Shown here: positions 30,702-38,910 of the stretch, in pieces
Position numbering within the stretch: position 1 is the stretch's first letter
How the letters are laid out: each line of letters starts with the position of its first letter
Origin: JBGSTR01 sp963707135
Lineage (GTDB): Bacteria > Pseudomonadota > Gammaproteobacteria > Chromatiales > Chromatiaceae
Direction of reading: 5' to 3'
DNA: 64,000 bases
NCBI GenBank assembly: GCA_963707135.1
Contig: CAVPOY010000023.1
Coordinates: forward strand, 100,735 to 164,734
The notes under the pieces: model-generated
Told to the model about the DNA's origin: nothing
The model's database searches: none
The model's input: only the letters and a program-made list of their open reading frames with translations
Position numbers and translations under genes: made by a program

Positions 30702-31211
30702 CTAGCCTCGGGGGGAGGCCCAGCGCGATAGAGTCCTCTCTTTGCAATCCGCCGTCCCGACCCCTGACGCCACATCCAAGAGGCTGATCAAAAACAGCTT
30801 TCCCCCGTTGACACGTCCACATTTGCAATCTTCCCCGCGCCACGGCTCCACGCGATAAGTACCCGCCGCCAAAGCGCTTTCGCGCACCCACGCGTCCTCT
30901 TTTGCAATCGTCCTCAGGCGCCGGCGGGCATTGCGCTCCCGTTGAGCCTGGCGGTTGCGCGCCACGTACTCGGGGTGGCGTTCCCGCCAGTCGTGCCAGT
31001 AGCGCGGATGTGCCTGCGCCCAGGCCCGTTGGGCGGCCCGGTCGTTGGCACGGTAGTCGGCATCGCCGGCACGCTTGGCCCGCTGCCACTCGCGCTTGCG
31101 GGCACGCTGGCAGCGCGGCTGCGAGCAATAGCTCTGGGTCGGATTCTGGGGACGCGGCCGAAACGGCTGGCCGCAGCAGCGACAGCAGGGCGCTCGGTTC
31201 ATCTCTCCCAC
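30702..31211 (-). CDS. Small zinc-finger/basic protein of the IS21-type transposon
   Basis: 169 residues. The N-terminus has a Cys cluster (CCRCCGQPFRPRPQNPTQ, then YCSQPRCQRARKREWQ) consistent with a zinc-binding fold. A highly basic Arg/Trp-rich helix follows (YRANDRAAQRAWAQAHP, RYWHDWRERHPEY). It is first in the four-gene transposon cluster, 10 bp before the ParB-like gene. It probably binds nucleic acid. Its last ~65 residues overlap the ~80-bp DNA repeats and may not be functional protein sequence. Confidence 0.6.
   Translation of the reverse strand: MGEMNRAPCCRCCGQPFRPRPQNPTQSYCSQPRCQRARKREWQRAKRAGDADYRANDRAAQRAWAQAHPRYWHDWRERHPEYVARNRQAQRERNARRRLRTIAKEDAWVRESALAAGTYRVEPWRGEDCKCGRVNGGKLFLISLLDVASGVGTADCKERTLSRWASPRG
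30733..30909 (-). repeat. Three ~80-bp spaced repeats with TTTGCAATC core
   Basis: GTCC followed by a short spacer and TTTGCAATC occurs at 30733-30749, 30815-30830 and 30894-30909. The cores are 81 and 79 bp apart. Flanking blocks (AAA..GCTTTC ... ACGTCC) also repeat. They lie just upstream of the ParB-like gene's start, overlapping the 3' end of the zinc-finger gene. They could be operator or parS-like sites for the ParB-like protein; this is inference. Confidence 0.6.
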
Positions 31212-31363
31212 CGCTCGGCAAGATGCCTCGCAGCGGCAGTACGCGCCCTCGGTTCAGCGGACAAGCCCTGGGGGGGCCTTTTCCCTTAGCGCAGACCCTT
31301 CCCAACCGGGGGTGGGTCCCTTTCGTTAGCAGAACCTGGGGTCTTTCAGATTAGCGTTGAGGA

Positions 31364-31528
31364 TCAGCCCTTCATCCTGCTCAAGGTTGGGCCCATGATG
31401 GGGGTATGCTCGCGCTGCGGTCCAAACAGGATGACGTCGGAGTCCTTGACCACCCGTGTGCTATGGCCGGGCGGTCGGCAAAACAGATCGTTCTCCGTGC
31501 AGATCTCATCGGTCATTGGGTTGGCCAT
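31364..31528 (-). CDS. Short peptide, probably a truncated exported protein
   Basis: 54 residues from ATG 31528 (NPMTDEICTENDLFCRPPG and TPIMGPTLSRMKG). The frame upstream, without a start codon, reads RRIIAVWLGLVAAGTSMA, a good signal peptide, suggesting a lost start or short secreted peptide with two Cys. No family is recognised. It lies immediately outside the IS21-type end repeats. Confidence 0.35.
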   Translation of the reverse strand: MANPMTDEICTENDLFCRPPGHSTRVVKDSDVILFGPQREHTPIMGPTLSRMKG

Positions 31529-31916
31529 GCTTGTCCCCGCCGCGACGAGACCTAGCCAGACTGCAATGATTCGCCTGTTCGGCTAACCGCCAGATGGACA
31601 CAGGGTTGCGATTTGTCCACGTGTGCCGCGTGCGCCGGCGGGACGTCTCTCTTATTGCCTTGTGACCAAGGTCGGGCCGGAAGGACCACTAAAGGTCGCC
31701 GATTTCGGACTCTTGATCCTGCCGGCTTCGATGTCCGGCGTTCGGCTGCTGCTACAGGCGAATGTGGGAGCCCGCAAAGCGCATGCAGGAAACGCTCGCT
31801 TTCTGCGGCTGGCGGTGTCACGGCAACTGCGGCCCAATAGAGAGCGCTCGTTCGCCCACGCTTGACTGCGTTTGGACGGTTTTTCCCCCGTGACCCAAGT
31901 GGGGCGTGAAGCCGGC
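31529..31916. other. Intergenic region, no gene supported
   Basis: 388 bp between the short peptide and msrB. It contains low-complexity palindromic sequence (cgctcgctttctgcgg-like) but no credible coding frame or RNA gene. Confidence 0.3.
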
Positions 31917-32474
31917 TTAGTCCTTGGTCCCCTCGTCCGGCACGAACCGCAGCATGTCGCTGTTGATGCAATAGCGCTTGCCGGTGGGCGGTGGGCCGTC
32001 GTCGAACACGTGACTGAGGTGGATGCCGGTGCTGGCGCCGCGGACCTCCACCCGGTGCATCCCCTCGCTGCCGCCTTCGTGAAGGGTCACCGCGCCGTCG
32101 ATGGGCTGAAAAATGCTCGGCCAGCCGGATCGGCTCTGGAACTTGGTCCCGCTGCGAAAGAGCGGCGCCCCGCTGACCGGGTCCACGTAGACCCCGAGCC
32201 GGTGGTTGTCGAGCAGCGAGCCGGTAAACGGCCGCTCGGTGCCGGCCTGGTAGGCGATCTGCTTCTGCTCCTCGGTCAGCGTGACGTAGCCAAGCCACTT
32301 CCAGAAGTGCTCCTTCTCGCCGTTATAGCCGGTGTACCGCGACACCTCGCGACCGTCGCGGAAGAGCACAATGGTTGGCGCTGCCCAAACGGGCTTTTCC
32401 AGGCTCCAGCCGGCAGGCGGTCGCGAAGAAAGTGTGGTGGCAATCGGCTGCCGTGCGGACCACCCCTTGAGCAC
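31917..32474 (-). CDS. msrB: MsrB-type methionine-(R)-sulfoxide reductase with partial thioredoxin-like N-terminus
   Basis: 185 residues. The C-terminal MsrB domain (~residues 65-175) has AYQAGTERPFTGSLLDN, FQSRSGWPSIF, HLSHVFDDGPPPTGKRYC and INS, with the catalytic Cys in RYCINS. The four zinc-binding Cys of many MsrBs are absent (YVDPVSGAPLF). Residues ~25-60 (APTIVLFRDGREVSRYTGY, FWKWLG) look like the second half of a thioredoxin-like domain, so the gene is probably a 5'-truncated fusion. The N-terminal ~25 residues are unlikely to be native. Confidence 0.78.
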   Translation of the reverse strand: MLKGWSARQPIATTLSSRPPAGWSLEKPVWAAPTIVLFRDGREVSRYTGYNGEKEHFWKWLGYVTLTEEQKQIAYQAGTERPFTGSLLDNHRLGVYVDPVSGAPLFRSGTKFQSRSGWPSIFQPIDGAVTLHEGGSEGMHRVEVRGASTGIHLSHVFDDGPPPTGKRYCINSDMLRFVPDEGTKD

Positions 32475-32775
32475 CTATTCGCGGAACAGCGCGCAGGGCT
32501 TCGCTTGCTACTCGCGTGGACGGCGCACCGATGATGCGCTGCCGAGCGCGAACCAGCGTTGTGGATTCGGCTCGGCGGTTGAGTGATCCTCAGCTGCAAC
32601 TGGGCGGTAGGTAGGTGTCCTTTATGGACTCCAACACTTCGAGAATGTCCCAGGTCGCCGCCGACGCGACAGGATGATCCGCATCGTCTCCCAGCCAGCC
32701 CTTGAGCTTGCCGAGACCTTCCTGCAACTTGGTTGCGGCGCTTCGCATCTGATAATTGGACACGGATTTGCGTAA
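32475..32775 (-). pseudogene. Short 3' gene remnant beside the IS3 element
   Basis: Minus-strand sequence 32590-32755 reads MRSAATKLQEGLGKLKGWLG, then DDADHPVASAATWDILEVLE, and SIKDTYLPPSCS to a TGA. It looks like the C-terminus of a protein cut off by the IS3 insertion, and could be the lost tail of the exported repeat protein on the far side of the IS. No function is assigned. Confidence 0.35.
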
Positions 32776-33669
32776 TCAGGCGGCCTCCTGGCGGAGTGCT
32801 GCCTGACGGGCTTCCAGGGGAGTTTGAAAGCCCAGTTTCTCCAGACGCCAGTGAGCATTGTAGCGCTTGACGAAGGCATCGACGGCCTCGCGGACCTCCT
32901 CGAGGTTGCGGAAGATCCGACCGTAGATGGCCTGTTCCTTGAGGGTGCGGTTGAAACGTTCGGCCACACCGTTGGTCTCGGGCTCGGCGACGAAGGCGAA
33001 GCTCGGCGTGATGCCCCAATAGCGGATCTGATTGAGGAAGTGATCGGAGGTGTACTGGGTGCCATGGTCCATGCGCAAGGCCAACCCCCGACCGGCGTCC
33101 GCGGCGGTGCTGCCCAGATACGTCTTCACGCCCATGGCGATCGGCTCCAGGGCCGCGAAGCGGCTGCCGATCTTGACCACGTGGTGGCCAACGCAGCAGG
33201 CATCGAAGTGATCCACCGCCGTGAACGCCCACACCCAGCCGTCGTCGACGGTTTCGATACGGATGCCGTCGGTGCCCCAGAGCTCGTTGGGCCGGTCGGT
33301 GAGGATGGTGCCCGCGTGCGCCTGCGCGATCCCCTGCCGGGATCGATGGGGCGAGAGCAGGTGGTGCTCGCGCATCAGGCGCAGCACCCGCATGCGCGAG
33401 ACGCGGATCCCGCGCAGGATGCGCAGCCGCGCCCACACCTTGCGGTGACCCTCGCCGAGGAACGGCGAGGCGGCCAGGTCCGCCCGAATGGCCTCCAGGA
33501 GGCTCTCATCGGACACCTTCGGTTTTGGTCCACGGCGCCTGGCATGCAGGGTCACCACCTGCGCCCGGGCGCGTTGGGCGTAGCTGCTCGAGCGGGGGAC
33601 GTCCAGCACGCGACAAACCCGCTGCAGGCCATAGCGCTTGGCGGCCCCGGGGGAGGTCTCGCGGCTCAT
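32776..33669 (-). CDS. IS3-family transposase OrfB
   Basis: 297 residues. An HTH_21-like segment (GEGHRKVWARLRILRGIRVS) is followed by an rve DDE domain: Asp in GTDGIRIE, Asp in LRMDHGTQYTS, and Glu in EPETNGVAERFNRTLK. The coding sequence is intact. Its ATG overlaps the last codons of orfA. Confidence 0.93.
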   Translation of the reverse strand: MSRETSPGAAKRYGLQRVCRVLDVPRSSSYAQRARAQVVTLHARRRGPKPKVSDESLLEAIRADLAASPFLGEGHRKVWARLRILRGIRVSRMRVLRLMREHHLLSPHRSRQGIAQAHAGTILTDRPNELWGTDGIRIETVDDGWVWAFTAVDHFDACCVGHHVVKIGSRFAALEPIAMGVKTYLGSTAADAGRGLALRMDHGTQYTSDHFLNQIRYWGITPSFAFVAEPETNGVAERFNRTLKEQAIYGRIFRNLEEVREAVDAFVKRYNAHWRLEKLGFQTPLEARQAALRQEAA

Positions 33670-34055
33670 CGCGAGGACCTCTTGCGGCCTAAAGGGCGGC
33701 GCAGCTCCCGCTCGCGGCGCAGCAGCTCGTTCTCCATCACCAGCTCGCCAATGCGCCGCGTGGCCTCGTTGAGCTTATCCTCCAGGGGATCGTTGTGGCG
33801 GGCCTTGAGCCCCGCGTCCATGCCCGCCAGGGCCTGCTCACGCCACGCCTCGAGACGGTATATCTCCACGCCCAGCTCCCGTGAGAGGGCCTCCACGGGC
33901 TCGCCGCGCAGCAGCCGCAGCACCGTCTCCTTCTTGCGGTTGGCCGACCAGCGCTTCGGTGCCGCATCGGCCGCCGCGCCTGGTGCGCCTCCAGTCGCCC
34001 TACGGGCTCCCTGCGGCGCACCAGGCGCCACCTCAACCGACTTCTTCTCACTCAT
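33666..34055 (-). CDS. IS3-family transposase OrfA
   Basis: 129 residues. An HTH (KKETVLRLLRGEPVEALSRE) and leucine-zipper-like C-terminus (LNEATRRIGELVMENELLRR) are typical of OrfA, which binds the IS ends. The first ~30 residues are Ala/Gly/Pro-rich. Overlaps orfB by 4 bp. Confidence 0.9.
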   Translation of the reverse strand: MSEKKSVEVAPGAPQGARRATGGAPGAAADAAPKRWSANRKKETVLRLLRGEPVEALSRELGVEIYRLEAWREQALAGMDAGLKARHNDPLEDKLNEATRRIGELVMENELLRRERELRRPLGRKRSSR

Positions 34056-34064
34056 TGCAGGCTC

Positions 34065-35309
34065 CTATCTTTCCGGTTTACCGGTTGTGATCTTGAACTG
34101 GGCGGGCCGCAGGTTATAGGTCAGAAGGTTGTTCAGACGGCGGAGCGAAATGAGCCCTTCTAATTGCAGTGTCGTGATGCTTTCCTCGGCTTTCTTCAGC
34201 ATGTCGACCATCTTAAGCGATTCCCGGCGCCACGAGTAAATGCGCGTTCGGAAGTCGTAATTGCAAGTCGGTGTGTACAGCGCGGTGCAGAAGGTGCGTA
34301 CTTCGCCTTCCTGACATGTTTCCAGACCGCCGCCCGCGAAATAGGCATCGGGGCTTAGATTTACCGGCGTACCTTCAGCGTCCCACAGCACAGTATGAGG
34401 CCGGTAAGGGGTGTCACGATCGGATCCGTAGCCAAAGACATATCCCGCGCTGTCTACGTCGGTTCCCGAAACAGCATCGTCTCCAGGCAGCGCAATTAGT
34501 GGCTCTAGGCCGTCCTCCTCGGTCCAGCGCCATGCGCCCGAGGCGCTTGTCCCGGTGACGAAGTGACCATCTTCGCTCACGCCCTGGGGGAAAGAGTCAG
34601 CAGCGTCAATTGCATGCAGCACGCCGTCTTTCCAGACGTAGCCGCCCATGGCGTCGGGGTCGTAGACGCCAATAGCGGCGTCCTCAATCATCGACGTCCA
34701 ACTCGCCCCGGGCGTCGGGACGAGGAGGAGACCGCCTGCGGCGCTCCAAGTAAACGCATGAAACTGGTTGCTCGCGTCCATGGTGTGCCCAGCGATGACA
34801 CCCGACTCCGTGATGCCGTTCGCCACCGCGTACCCGGTCACGACAGGTGCAAGCCCGGTCTCCGGGGTGCCGTAGAAAGTAAACGTGTACTGGTTGGGAC
34901 CCGCGGACTGTCCTCCCCACGCGGCAATTTCCCGGGCGTTGTTGAAGCCCGAGAATACGGTCAACTCGCCAATGGCCGGGAACTCGATGATGCCCTGCGC
35001 CTCGCTCCAGAAGAAGGGCCGCGACACGCCGTTATTGGAGTAGGTACCAACTACCTCGTCGGCGTCGTTGATATGGTCAATGCGACAGTCGCTCAATTCA
35101 GACAGTACGCGCTTGACGCCGCCGAGCGGAGTCCAGATAAAGCAACCGTATCCGTCCGCGGTTTCCCTGACTCCTGCCATGTGCCCATGCACGTTGATGT
35201 CCGAGCTGTGAAGCCGTTCCAGCTTTGCGCTGGGATCCAGGGTCAACACAGCCTGTGCGTTGCTAGAAAGGAAGAGAGTTGCTACCGCGAGAGAAAGGCA
35301 GGTACGCAT
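34065..35309 (-). CDS. Exported HAF-repeat-like protein, C-terminus probably replaced by IS3 end
   Basis: 414 residues from ATG 35309. Signal peptide RTCLSLAVATLFLSSNAQA. The body is repeated units with FIWTPLGG, PFFWSEAQG, AFTWSAAGG and AWRWTEEDGL, each followed by hydrophobic strands, like the extracellular HAF/beta-propeller repeats of PEP-CTERM bacteria. The last ~15 residues (PAQFKITTGKPER) run into the IS3 end, so the native C-terminus was probably removed. The GC content and codon use are lower than in the mal genes, consistent with an accessory gene. Confidence 0.6.
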   Translation of the reverse strand: MRTCLSLAVATLFLSSNAQAVLTLDPSAKLERLHSSDINVHGHMAGVRETADGYGCFIWTPLGGVKRVLSELSDCRIDHINDADEVVGTYSNNGVSRPFFWSEAQGIIEFPAIGELTVFSGFNNAREIAAWGGQSAGPNQYTFTFYGTPETGLAPVVTGYAVANGITESGVIAGHTMDASNQFHAFTWSAAGGLLLVPTPGASWTSMIEDAAIGVYDPDAMGGYVWKDGVLHAIDAADSFPQGVSEDGHFVTGTSASGAWRWTEEDGLEPLIALPGDDAVSGTDVDSAGYVFGYGSDRDTPYRPHTVLWDAEGTPVNLSPDAYFAGGGLETCQEGEVRTFCTALYTPTCNYDFRTRIYSWRRESLKMVDMLKKAEESITTLQLEGLISLRRLNNLLTYNLRPAQFKITTGKPER

Positions 35310-35841
35310 GTGTATTTTCGGGTTCCTATGGGTAAAGAAAGCAATGACAGTTCTCTGTATTCGAAAGCGGCTATTCAAATGGCATTAATCTGGAGGCGGT
35401 TGGTGAACGCTGTATCGCGCTGGCTTATGACTCCAACTCGAACATTCGCTGTGCCTTTCAAGAGTCCGTCGGGACCTTGGAATCGACTCCAGCGTGCGTC
35501 CGCCACGGCGCGACGAGTACAGTCGAAGCCGCTGCGCTTTTCAAATTGGGCAGCCGGCAAAAATGGTGTGAGCAGACGAACTGCGGTGTACGGGCGACGA
35601 GTGGTGGGAACTGCGACGGGATCTGCGCGTGGACGGCTTCGTGGCGGTAGTGCCGACGACTTGAGTCACCCGCTCGCACGCGGGATGGAGTCGGGGGAGC
35701 AGGTTGTTCCTGATTGCCGGTTTCGGGGCCTGTGTGGTCCGGGCGAAACTGACCCAATGAGCGCCGCAGGAAGCGGGACCCGTTCGATACGGATTGCCGC
35801 CGAGTGAGTGATCACAGGAGGAGGAAGCTGGCCGAACCCGC
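35310..35841. other. Intergenic region, no gene supported
   Basis: 532 bp between the exported repeat protein and the XRE gene. Frames are patchy and no family was recognised. The exported protein's promoter should be at the left edge. Confidence 0.3.
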
Positions 35842-36186
35842 TTACTCGCTTGTCTTGGTACGGGCTTTCAACTCTGCCGCCGCGAGAATCACCTCCCTTC
35901 CACGGTCACTCGCCCGCCTGAACAAGATCAGCAGATTCTGCTCCTGTTGGGTCAGAGGCCAGCCGTCGTCGAGGCACAGCAGGTGCGTTGCCGACACCGT
36001 GCCAAGTGCCTGCGCAAGCGACCGAGCGGCATAGACTCCCATCCGAGAGCGGCCATGCTCGTAATTGTTGATGGAGGACCAGGCCACAGCCCCTGCGGTC
36101 GGTACCGACAGTTGCTGTTGAGAGAGCCGCTGCGCCTTTCGCACCGCCCGCAGGCGCTGTTCGGTCGCCTTTCTTAGATCGGTCAT
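35842..36186 (-). CDS. XRE-family HTH regulator
   Basis: 114 residues. The N-terminal lambda-repressor-like HTH (QRLRAVRKAQRLSQQQLS through SINNYEHGRSRMG) is followed by LAQALGTVSATHLLCLDD, a pattern also found in the XRE gene at 39476-39841. The C-terminal helix (LILFRRASDRGREVILAAA) may mediate dimerisation. It is divergent from the C58-like protease gene, with 191 bp between starts, so it may control that gene. Confidence 0.85.
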   Translation of the reverse strand: MTDLRKATEQRLRAVRKAQRLSQQQLSVPTAGAVAWSSINNYEHGRSRMGVYAARSLAQALGTVSATHLLCLDDGWPLTQQEQNLLILFRRASDRGREVILAAAELKARTKTSE

Positions 36187-36377
36187 CGGTGTTGATATGG
36201 TAGCTACTCGGCGTCCAGTTCGCGGCTGGGGTTAGGAGACCGCCATTCCCTGGGGTGGGCCCGCTCCCGCGGCGTTTGCGTCGATCCTGTGGAACCTGTC
36301 ACTTGCACGGCACCGCTCAACTGCCTATACGTGACCCTAAGACCCCGGATTGATCTGCCCTACGACGGAGCCACGCC

Positions 36378-37091
36378 ATGATCGTCTACGAACACACGGC
36401 GCCTGACAACCGCGTGTGGGCCTTCGACCAGTCGACAGCGAACCTTGGTGCCGGTCAGGGTTTCTGCGCCGGGATGGTCATCGTCTGGATTTTTTTGCGG
36501 GGCAAGGACCGGGACTCCCAAGGGACGGTGGGCGAAATCGGGGATTTCCGCTTTCCGACGATTGTTTTCGAGAGCGACGAACTGCGCAAGGTAAGGGCGT
36601 ACCAAGCCTCCTGCGCCGAGACTCCGGGCAAGCAAGGCTACCGGAATGTGCTCAACCCCGAGCAGTATGAAGTCGAGAAGGCGATCCTCGCCGGTCCGGA
36701 CGTGGAGGCCGACCACCAATCGATCGCGGCGACCGTCTCGCGTTTGGCGCGCCAGTCGCCGACGTTCACCGAGGGCGCCAATCGAAACCGTACGTGGTTC
36801 CTCCTGCGCCTGCGTCCGGCGCGGACCAAGGCAGAGGGCGGGAGCGGCCACGTCGTGGCGATTGAGGTGGCCCGACAGGGTGCAGGCGAGGTGTTCCGCT
36901 TGATGGACCCGAGCAACGGCCAGTTTCAGTTCACCGGTGCAGCGGAGTTCCAGGACTGGCTGACAAACGTGTTTTTCCGGCGATCGGGATACTTGCAGCT
37001 CTACCCCTACCTCAAGATTCACAAGGTGGCGCGCCTCGCGCCCACTGGTGCGAGCGCATTTGCCCTGCAGATCAAGTCGTGGTTTTCCTGA
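36378..37091 (+). CDS. YopT-like (peptidase C58) papain-fold cysteine protease
   Basis: 237 residues, no signal peptide. GGAG lies 9 nt before ATG 36378. A papain-like triad can be drawn: Cys30 in GAGQGFCAGMVIVW, His158 in GSGHVVAIEV and Asp177 in LMDPSNGQFQF. The D-P-x-x-G-x-F block is characteristic of the YopT/AvrPphB (C58) family. Such proteins are injected effectors or toxins that cleave host targets, but members without secretion signals are widespread and uncharacterised. It lies alone, next to a divergent XRE repressor gene, in an accessory region. Confidence 0.6.
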   Translation: MIVYEHTAPDNRVWAFDQSTANLGAGQGFCAGMVIVWIFLRGKDRDSQGTVGEIGDFRFPTIVFESDELRKVRAYQASCAETPGKQGYRNVLNPEQYEVEKAILAGPDVEADHQSIAATVSRLARQSPTFTEGANRNRTWFLLRLRPARTKAEGGSGHVVAIEVARQGAGEVFRLMDPSNGQFQFTGAAEFQDWLTNVFFRRSGYLQLYPYLKIHKVARLAPTGASAFALQIKSWFS

Positions 37092-37686
37092 AGGCCTGTG
37101 TCCGCCACGACGCTGGTCTAGGCGCACGGCTACGAACTGGACTCCCCTCGGTCATTCGGCCACTACCTCGTATTGGTGCCGATTTCCGCCTTCCAGCGCC
37201 CGACCATCGCACTCGGCGACACGTTGGGCGGTGGGCGTTAGATAAGTACGCGGGGTCGCAGGAAACGAAACCCCACAATTCAGATCCTTGCGAAACGGGT
37301 GGATCCTTACTTTAATTACCCAGAGGAAAACTCAGAAAACGCCGCGTTGCGCAGGAGATGCCGTGACCGTAGAACACCCATCGACCGCTGACGAGCGCCT
37401 TCACGTCGAACGCTTTCTTCGCACCTCCGCCCAGTACTTCGGTTTGCCGATTTCGGAACGTTTCGTAACCAAACAAATGGGGGGGTGCCGATCAGGGCTC
37501 CGTCCGCTCCATGCATCTGGACGCTATCGTTCGTCGATGACGATGCCGACCCAACCCTAGAAGGGCTGGCCAGTAGGCGACGCTGCTGCACTGTCGGAGA
37601 GGCCGGCAGCGCCGGTTTCGTTCGTCACATCCGAGGGTGTCACATCCGAGGGCTTCGCGGGTTTCGGCTGTTTTCGGTACGGCCGG
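37092..37686. other. Intergenic region with possible decayed coding remnants
   Basis: 595 bp. One frame near 37150-37240 reads HYLVLVPISAFQRPTIALGD to a stop at GCGTTAG, and another near 37364-37480 reads HPSTADERLHVERFLRTSAQ then YFGLPISERFVTKQM. Both look like fragments of small genes, unassigned. No intact gene. Confidence 0.3.
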
Positions 37687-38361
37687 TTACGCGCTAGCGA
37701 CAGGCTCTATCAATTCCGGCCCATCGTTGCGCGGACTGTTCACCCGCCGTGAGACAGGATGCATCGTCCAATCCTCGGGACCGATCGGCTTCAGCATGGC
37801 CAACAGGGTGTCCTGATCCGTGTTGTCCGGATCGAGCCAAGCGGCGTAGTGCGCGGTCGGAAGGATGACGGGCATGCGCTCGTGGATGCCGCTGACCAGT
37901 GCATTGGCCTCGGTGACGATGATGGTGCAGGACTCCAGTGCCTCCGTGCCTTCGCCATGCCAGCGCTCCCAGAGCCCAGCCATGGCGAAGGGTGCGTGGT
38001 CTTCGCGGCGGATCAGATAAGGCGTCTTGCCTCGTTGCTCCGCCTTCCACTCATAGAAGCCCTCGGCGGGGATCAGACAGCGCTGGTGCTTGAAGGCGTT
38101 GCGGTAGGCGGGTTTGGATGCGACCGTTTCGACGCGCGCGTTGATCATTTGAAAGCGGCTGTCCGGACCCTTCGACCAAGAGGGGACGAGGCCCCATCGC
38201 AGGGGGATGAGTTCACGCTTTCCGTCGCTGGACCTGCGGACGGCGAGCACAGGTTGAGTTGGGGCCACGTTGTAACGTGGGACCGCCTCGTGGAACGAGT
38301 CCAGGTCGAAGTGGCTGGCATAGATCTCCGGGTCCGAGTACTGCACGAAACGACCGCACAT
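37687..38361 (-). CDS. SOS-response-associated peptidase (SRAP/YedK/HMCES-like)
   Basis: 224 residues starting MCGRF, with the catalytic Cys2 at the N-terminus after Met removal. GGAGG precedes the ATG. YNVAPTQPVLAVR, RWGLVPSW, NARVET, RCLIPAEGFYEW and RMPVILP are the SRAP signatures, including the catalytic Glu (AEGFYEW). The protein forms a protective thiazolidine crosslink to abasic sites in single-stranded DNA. The C-terminus (HPVSRRVNSPRNDGPELIEP) is complete. No LexA box was recognised upstream. Confidence 0.92.
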   Translation of the reverse strand: MCGRFVQYSDPEIYASHFDLDSFHEAVPRYNVAPTQPVLAVRRSSDGKRELIPLRWGLVPSWSKGPDSRFQMINARVETVASKPAYRNAFKHQRCLIPAEGFYEWKAEQRGKTPYLIRREDHAPFAMAGLWERWHGEGTEALESCTIIVTEANALVSGIHERMPVILPTAHYAAWLDPDNTDQDTLLAMLKPIGPEDWTMHPVSRRVNSPRNDGPELIEPVASA

Positions 38362-38910
38362 ACCGTCCTCCACGGGCAAAGGGGTCACCATTTGTAACGA
38401 AGATAGCACGCCCCTGACGCTAGTCTGGGCGACAACGTCTTGGGAGTTAAATCGTATATTCAGAACCGTCGGGAAAAACCCACGCAGGCCGTGTGACCCA
38501 ACCGCGCGACGATGCGGCTTGCGGAAAGCCGGCACTGTGACCCCATTGTGTCGTCCGAGTGGAAAAAGGCCGTAGATGTGATCTTGTACACACCGGGAGC
38601 GTTGACGCCAATTCACTTACATGCTAGATCCCAACGGCCCTTCAATAATCGCTGATATACCGTAGCTCTCTGATTTAATGCCGGAAAGCGCGGCGATCAA
38701 TATGTGACCAATCTAACAAAACCCTAATGTTATGCGGCGCTCCGACGGCTATAGAGAGCGCAATCAACAGGGTTATCCACAGGTTCGGTGCACAAGAAGG
38801 TTTTTTTTTCACCATTGCTTGCGCTTGTCGGGCCATTTCGAGAAACGACATCAATAACAGGACGCAACAACGGCTCTAAGCGAGCGCTTCCTGCCCTCCG
38901 ATTGCGACCC
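38362..38910. other. AT-richer intergenic region with a DnaA box
   Basis: 549 bp upstream of the SRAP gene. It contains TTATCCACA (a perfect DnaA box) at 38773-38781 and a run of nine T at 38801-38809. The part 38630-38745 is clearly AT-richer than its surroundings. A single DnaA box without iterons is not evidence for an origin. Confidence 0.35.

Larger units (their letters stand above)
27610..31330 (-). mobile_element. IS21-type element with extra zinc-finger and ParB-like genes
   Basis: Four minus-strand genes in order: zinc-finger protein (31211-30702), ParB-like protein (30691 onward), IstA (29814-28420) and IstB (28420-27674). They overlap or abut, as in one transcript. The distal end carries repeats GGCCTTTTCCCTTAGC (31275-31290) and GGGTCCCTTTCGTTAGC (31314-31330), like the repeated ends of IS21 elements. 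The other end could not be matched to these, so the limits given are approximate. Confidence 0.7.
32765..34100 (-). mobile_element. IS3-family insertion sequence
   Basis: It carries orfA (34055-33666) and orfB (33669-32776), overlapping by 4 bp in different frames as in IS3 elements that make the OrfAB transposase by -1 frameshifting. Clear terminal inverted repeats could not be confirmed by eye, so the limits are approximate. Confidence 0.8.

Noticed and set aside
31613..31865. Plus-strand frames before msrB
   Set aside because: Low-complexity palindromic DNA with no protein signature.
38773..38809. DnaA box TTATCCACA and T-run as a replication origin
   Set aside because: A single box without iterons, a replication gene or a partition gene nearby; most likely chance.
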